Of a stretch of 42,690 nucleotides of DNA, positions 38,538 through 42,690 are shown in pieces. Under the pieces are notes generated by a model. The model did not search any database. It was given only the letters and a program-made list of their open reading frames with translations, and was not told the DNA's origin. The position numbers were made by a program, and so were the translations under genes. Position 1 is the stretch's first letter. Each line of letters begins with the position of its first letter. This stretch comes from Chitinophagaceae bacterium (lineage in GTDB: Bacteria > Bacteroidota > Bacteroidia > Chitinophagales > Chitinophagaceae): NCBI GenBank assembly GCA_025933935.1, contig JAICYZ010000005.1, forward strand, positions 1 through 42,690, given 5' to 3'.

Positions 38538-40100
38538 CTATTCCCATTCGATTGTTGCCGGCGGCTTACTGCTGATATCATAAACCACGCGATTAATTCC
38601 TTTGATATTATTAATGATTTCGTTGGAAACATAAGCAAGGAAATCATAAGGAAGATGCGCCCAGTCTGCTGTCATTCCATCTACCGAAGTAACAGCACGA
38701 AGTGCAACCGTAAATTCATACGTTCTTTCATCACCCATTACACCCACGCTTTTCACAGGAAGTAAGATAGCGCCAGCTTGCCACACGGTTGCATACAAAT
38801 CAAATTTTTTCAAAGCATTCACATAAATCGCATCCGCCTTTTGTAGTAACTGCACCTTTTCTTCCGTCACCTCTCCAAGAATTCTAATTGCCAATCCTGG
38901 TCCGGGGAAAGGATGGCGGTTTAGGAGGGAAGAAGGAAGACCAAGTTCTGCACCCACTTTTCTTACTTCATCTTTGAATAAAGAACGAAGCGGTTCTATC
39001 AGCAAAAGTTTCATCCGTTCAGGAAGCCCGCCTACATTATGATGCGACTTGATGGTAACGGAAGGGCCATGAACAGATACCGATTCAATTACATCAGGAT
39101 AAATAGTGCCCTGACCGAGAAATTCGATCCCTTCAATCTTGTGCGCTTCTTCATCAAAAATTTCTATAAAGCTTTTTCCGATCGCTTTTCTTTTTTCTTC
39201 AGGATCCGATTTTCCAGCGAGCTTTTTATAAAAATAATTTTTTGCATCTACACCTTTAATATTTAATCCAATGCTTTTACATGATTCAATCACCTGTTCA
39301 AATTCATCTTTACGCAATACGCCATTATCAACAAAAATTCCATAAAGATTTTTTCCAATAGCACGATGAATTAAAGTAGCAGCAACGGTAGAATCGACGC
39401 CGCCACTCAAAGCCATAATTACTTTTTTATCGCCGATCTTTTCTTTTATCGCAGCGACAGTATCATTTATAAAATGCGCCGGAGTCCAGTCCTGGCTACA
39501 TTTACAAACACTTATCAAAAAATTGCTAATTATTTTTTTGCCTTCCGCCGAATGATAAACTTCCGGGTGAAACTGTAAACCAAAAATCGCATTATTTCCT
39601 GTCCGAATGGCATCGCCAGGCGGGGTGTCTTTACTGTCAAAAGCTGCAACGGGAATATTGTGTGTAGATGCAGAAATTGAAAAAGTATCGGGAAGTTTTT
39701 TGATCGTATCGCTATGGCTCATCCATACATCAGAATCGTTTTTTACATCTTTCAATAATTCATCTGACTGGTTTTTTATCTGCAATTTTGATCTGCCATA
39801 TTCACGCTTATCACTTTTTTCAACAATACCGCCATATATTTTTGCAATCAATTGCGCACCGTAACAAATTCCCAGAACCGGAACTTTTTCAGCAATTTTT
39901 TTTACATCAACAAACAAAGCGCCTTTGTCATTTACCGAGAAGGGCGATCCCGAAAGGATCACTCCTTTCAGTGTGGGTGAAAATTCAATTTCTTTGTTGA
40001 ATGGAGTAATTTCACAATAAACATTCGCCTCTCTTACGCTCCTGGCAATGAGTTGCGTGTATTGGGAACCAAAGTCAAGAATCAGGATTTTTTCAGTCAT
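38538..40100 (-). CDS. guaA: GMP synthase (glutamine-hydrolysing)
   Basis: [70 protein letters not shown]-terminus. Confidence 0.97.
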   Translation of the reverse strand: MTEKILILDFGSQYTQLIARSVREANVYCEITPFNKEIEFSPTLKGVILSGSPFSVNDKGALFVDVKKIAEKVPVLGICYGAQLIAKIYGGIVEKSDKREYGRSKLQIKNQSDELLKDVKNDSDVWMSHSDTIKKLPDTFSISASTHNIPVAAFDSKDTPPGDAIRTGNNAIFGLQFHPEVYHSAEGKKIISNFLISVCKCSQDWTPAHFINDTVAAIKEKIGDKKVIMALSGGVDSTVAATLIHRAIGKNLYGIFVDNGVLRKDEFEQVIESCKSIGLNIKGVDAKNYFYKKLAGKSDPEEKRKAIGKSFIEIFDEEAHKIEGIEFLGQGTIYPDVIESVSVHGPSVTIKSHHNVGGLPERMKLLLIEPLRSLFKDEVRKVGAELGLPSSLLNRHPFPGPGLAIRILGEVTEEKVQLLQKADAIYVNALKKFDLYATVWQAGAILLPVKSVGVMGDERTYEFTVALRAVTSVDGMTADWAHLPYDFLAYVSNEIINNIKGINRVVYDISSKPPATIEWE

Positions 40101-40222
40101 GGCTGCGAAGGTAAATCGTTTATTGTTTCTATAATTTCATTCTTTATTCGAAAAAATAAACATTCAGAATTGTTTTAAAAATAAATTTTTCTTATTATTA
40201 CTTTTGGCATTAAAAATAGCAG

Positions 40223-40927
40223 ATGAAAAACTTAATCCTTCTTTTCGTTACTTCCGTCCTATTTACATCATGCGCTTCTGTCTCCGGAAATGGAAATGTG
40301 CGTGATGAAAACAGGGATATTTCTGCAATCGATGCTGTAAAAACGTCAGGGTCAATCGATGTGGAAATTAAAGATGGAAACAATTATTCATTGGTAGTTG
40401 AAAATGATGAGAATTTAATTCCTTATGTTATTACAGACGTAAATGGCGGCGTATTAAATATTCATTATAAAAATGGATATTCTATAATGAATGATCATGC
40501 AAAAGTGATTGTTACTGCCCCTTCTCTAAATAAATTGATTACCTCCGGTTCCGGAGATATCAGCAGCAATGGCATCATAAAAAGTAATCAACAGATGGAA
40601 ATTAGTACGTCCGGTTCCGGCGATGTGAACGTTGAGCTGGATGCACCCTCAGTAAAAGTAACGGGCTCAGGTTCCGGAAATATTTCTTTGTCGGGGCGAA
40701 CAAAAGATTTTGATTGTAAAATAAGCGGCAGCGGCGATATGAAATGTGCGAATTTGAAAGCAGAAAATGCAGCGATTCGTGTTTCAGGTAGTTCTGACGT
40801 TCATGTTTTTGCAAGTGTAAGTTTGAAAGTAAATGTGAGCGGTAGTGGCGATGTAACGTATAGCGGAAATCCCACTTCTCCGGAAATTCATATTGCAGGA
40901 AGTGGAACTGTTACAGCGCAGCAATGA
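40223..40927 (+). CDS. GIN/DUF2807-domain lipoprotein
   Basis: Lipobox LFTSC; repeated SGSGD motifs (TSGSGDIS, SGSGDVNV, SGSGDMKC, SGSGDVTY). Confidence 0.9.
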   Translation: MKNLILLFVTSVLFTSCASVSGNGNVRDENRDISAIDAVKTSGSIDVEIKDGNNYSLVVENDENLIPYVITDVNGGVLNIHYKNGYSIMNDHAKVIVTAPSLNKLITSGSGDISSNGIIKSNQQMEISTSGSGDVNVELDAPSVKVTGSGSGNISLSGRTKDFDCKISGSGDMKCANLKAENAAIRVSGSSDVHVFASVSLKVNVSGSGDVTYSGNPTSPEIHIAGSGTVTAQQ

Positions 40928-40946
40928 GTTTTAATTTGTCGACATT

Positions 40947-40967
40947 TGAAGGTTGATGCTTGAAGAT
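40947..40967. repeat. short 7-nt tandem repeat (TGAAGGT TGATGCT TGAAGAT) at the stop codon of the aspartyl protease gene
   Basis: Three heptamers in a 39-bp convergent spacer. Confidence 0.55.
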
Positions 40968-42151
40968 TAACGAATCCTTCCCACCTTCAAAAAAATCATT
41001 ATAGGAACTTTATTCCTCATTACGAGTACTTGAATTCTAGTTCCTGTTTTTTGCAAAAGATTTTTATATGTCTCCAGATTACCACTGAAATTGTTGTTTA
41101 TCGACATAATAACATCATCATTTTTAAGGCCGCTTTTGTCAGCAGGAGAACCTTCAATGATATCATCAATAATTATTTCGCCGTCAAGATTGTACATAGT
41201 CATTCCTGTATAAGAATAGTCAAAAGCATCCCGAAAATGGCTGTTTGGCAATAGATGAATTTCGCGTTGGGGATAATTAATCACCAGGTTAAAACGCCTT
41301 AGAATGTCATTGCCGATCAAACCGCCAAGCGATGGATATGAAAGCACATTGAATTCATCATCGAGAACATATGTGGGCACTTTTCTGAATTTGTAAGAAC
41401 CAATTTGCAGCTCTTTAATTACTGTTAGCTGCATTCTTCTTTTGCCTCCGAGCCCCTGAACTTCAATGGGTGAAGGTTTTCTTTTTTTTAATAAAACGGA
41501 ACTGTCATCTTTGAATTGTTTGCTTATTAAAAAACACAATCCTGCTCCGGTGTCAAAAAAAAATTTTGAACCGACGGTTTTAGCATCTTTGATTCGCAGT
41601 GGCACAATAGGCAACCCTCTGAATTGCGGACGTAATAAAAAGCCGTGTTCAGCATACCTGACAAATCCAGGTTGAAATACACTAATTTTTAAACTATCAA
41701 AATTTACTTTTACAACATACCTGCTCAAAAAGCTATAACCGATAATTCCGTCTATTTTTATTCCATACACACTCGAGAGCACTTCGTAATTATTGATATA
41801 AAAATCAAGGCTATCAATGGTGATTCCGGGAAATGAAAGACGGTTGTGTTGCGCGAAATCAACTTTACGTACGCCGGCTATTCCATAAATATATCTGCCA
41901 GATGGAACGTGGGGGATGTGATAAGTTTCAGTTGTTGTGGAATCTAATGAAATGCCACCGCTGCCTGTATCGAGGATAAAATTGAAGGTGTCGGAAATAT
42001 TATTAAACTGTGCTTTCAACAAAATAACACCGCCACTCAACTGTTTAAAAGGAAATGAAGTAATAAACTTTGCTGGTTTTTCCGAATACATTTCTTGAGC
42101 AGATAAACCGCCGGTTCTTAATAAAAAAAAGAAGAAAAGCAGAATCTTCAT
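40967..42151 (-). CDS. retropepsin-like aspartyl protease with C-terminal PDZ domain
   Basis: Two active-site motifs (ILDTGSGGISLD and FFDTGAGLCFLIS); GLKNDDVIMSINN PDZ motif; signal peptide. Confidence 0.9.
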   Translation of the reverse strand: MKILLFFFFLLRTGGLSAQEMYSEKPAKFITSFPFKQLSGGVILLKAQFNNISDTFNFILDTGSGGISLDSTTTETYHIPHVPSGRYIYGIAGVRKVDFAQHNRLSFPGITIDSLDFYINNYEVLSSVYGIKIDGIIGYSFLSRYVVKVNFDSLKISVFQPGFVRYAEHGFLLRPQFRGLPIVPLRIKDAKTVGSKFFFDTGAGLCFLISKQFKDDSSVLLKKRKPSPIEVQGLGGKRRMQLTVIKELQIGSYKFRKVPTYVLDDEFNVLSYPSLGGLIGNDILRRFNLVINYPQREIHLLPNSHFRDAFDYSYTGMTMYNLDGEIIIDDIIEGSPADKSGLKNDDVIMSINNNFSGNLETYKNLLQKTGTRIQVLVMRNKVPIMIFLKVGRIR

Positions 42152-42226
42152 AAAGGATAAAAACTAAATTTAAGATTTATTGCTTGTATTTTTGCTTAAA
42201 TTATTTTGAATGGTTTTAGGAAACAA

Positions 42227-42690
42227 ATGGAAGCAATGAATACATCGGAATTATTACAAAAAGCATTACGTTTTGAATTTCTTTCTGTAGAAGAAGGCAC
42301 TTTTTTATTTAAAAATGCTGCATTATCAGAACTCATGACCGTCGCCGATGAACTGCGAAAAATACAAGTGCCGCATGGAAAAGTAACCTGGATTATTGAT
42401 AGAAATGTCAATACGACGAATGTTTGTATTGCGAATTGCAAATTTTGTAATTTTTACAGGATACCGGGCCATAAAGACGCTTACGTTACTGACATCGAAA
42501 CCTATAAAAGAAAAATTGAAGAAACATTTAAATATGGAGGGGAACAATTATTGTTGCAGGGCGGACATCATCCTGATTTGGATTTGAATTATTACGTGAA
42601 TCTTTTTAAAGAATTAAAAAAGCTATTTCCAAAGTTAAAACTTCATGCTTTGGGGCCACCGGAAGTAGCGCACATTACCAAAATTTCAAA
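42227..42690 (+). CDS. mqnC: cyclic dehypoxanthinyl futalosine synthase MqnC (3' truncated by window edge; not in ORF track)
   Basis: Manual translation: MEAMNTSELLQKALRFEFLSVEEGTFLF...HGKVTWIIDRNVNTTNVCIANCKFCNFYRIPGHKDAYVTDIETYKRKIEETFKYGGEQLLLQGGHHPDL; radical-SAM CxxxCxxC and MqnC-type motifs. Confidence 0.88.
   Translation, partial: MEAMNTSELLQKALRFEFLSVEEGTFLFKNAALSELMTVADELRKIQVPHGKVTWIIDRNVNTTNVCIANCKFCNFYRIPGHKDAYVTDIETYKRKIEETFKYGGEQLLLQGGHHPDLDLNYYVNLFKELKKLFPKLKLHALGPPEVAHITKIS

Noticed and set aside
42396-42587. 63-aa + strand ORF listed in the track near the right edge
   Set aside because: Out of frame with the clear mqnC reading frame starting at 42227.

Overview
Chromosomal segment of a Bacteroidota bacterium. 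Chitinophagaceae-like affiliation is inferred from gene content, a T9SS sorting domain and TAnnTTTG-type promoters. About 34 genes are supported, mostly housekeeping: mnmA (5' truncated), RsmB-like methyltransferase, sucB/sucA, rpsT, AMP nucleosidase, a double-ATPase ABC protein, cysS, nadR-like kinase/pnuC, GH20, ispD, M1 peptidase, RRM protein, sucD, thyA, an M90 peptidase, a GH13-GH31 pair, patatin, a second E2 acyltransferase, guaA, and mqnC (3' truncated, absent from the ORF track). No rRNA, tRNA, CRISPR array, transposase or phage was recognised. I saw no obvious new multi-gene system. Two things stand out. (1) Several degenerate short tandem repeats with a strict 7-nt (sometimes 8-nt) period but different unit sequences are scattered through the window. 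They lie in spacers, flush against start or stop codons, and in frame inside three proteins, where they always take the only stop-free orientation. (2) A hicA toxin gene missed by the ORF track is complete except for one in-frame TAG where a Trp codon is expected, next to an intact hicB antitoxin gene.
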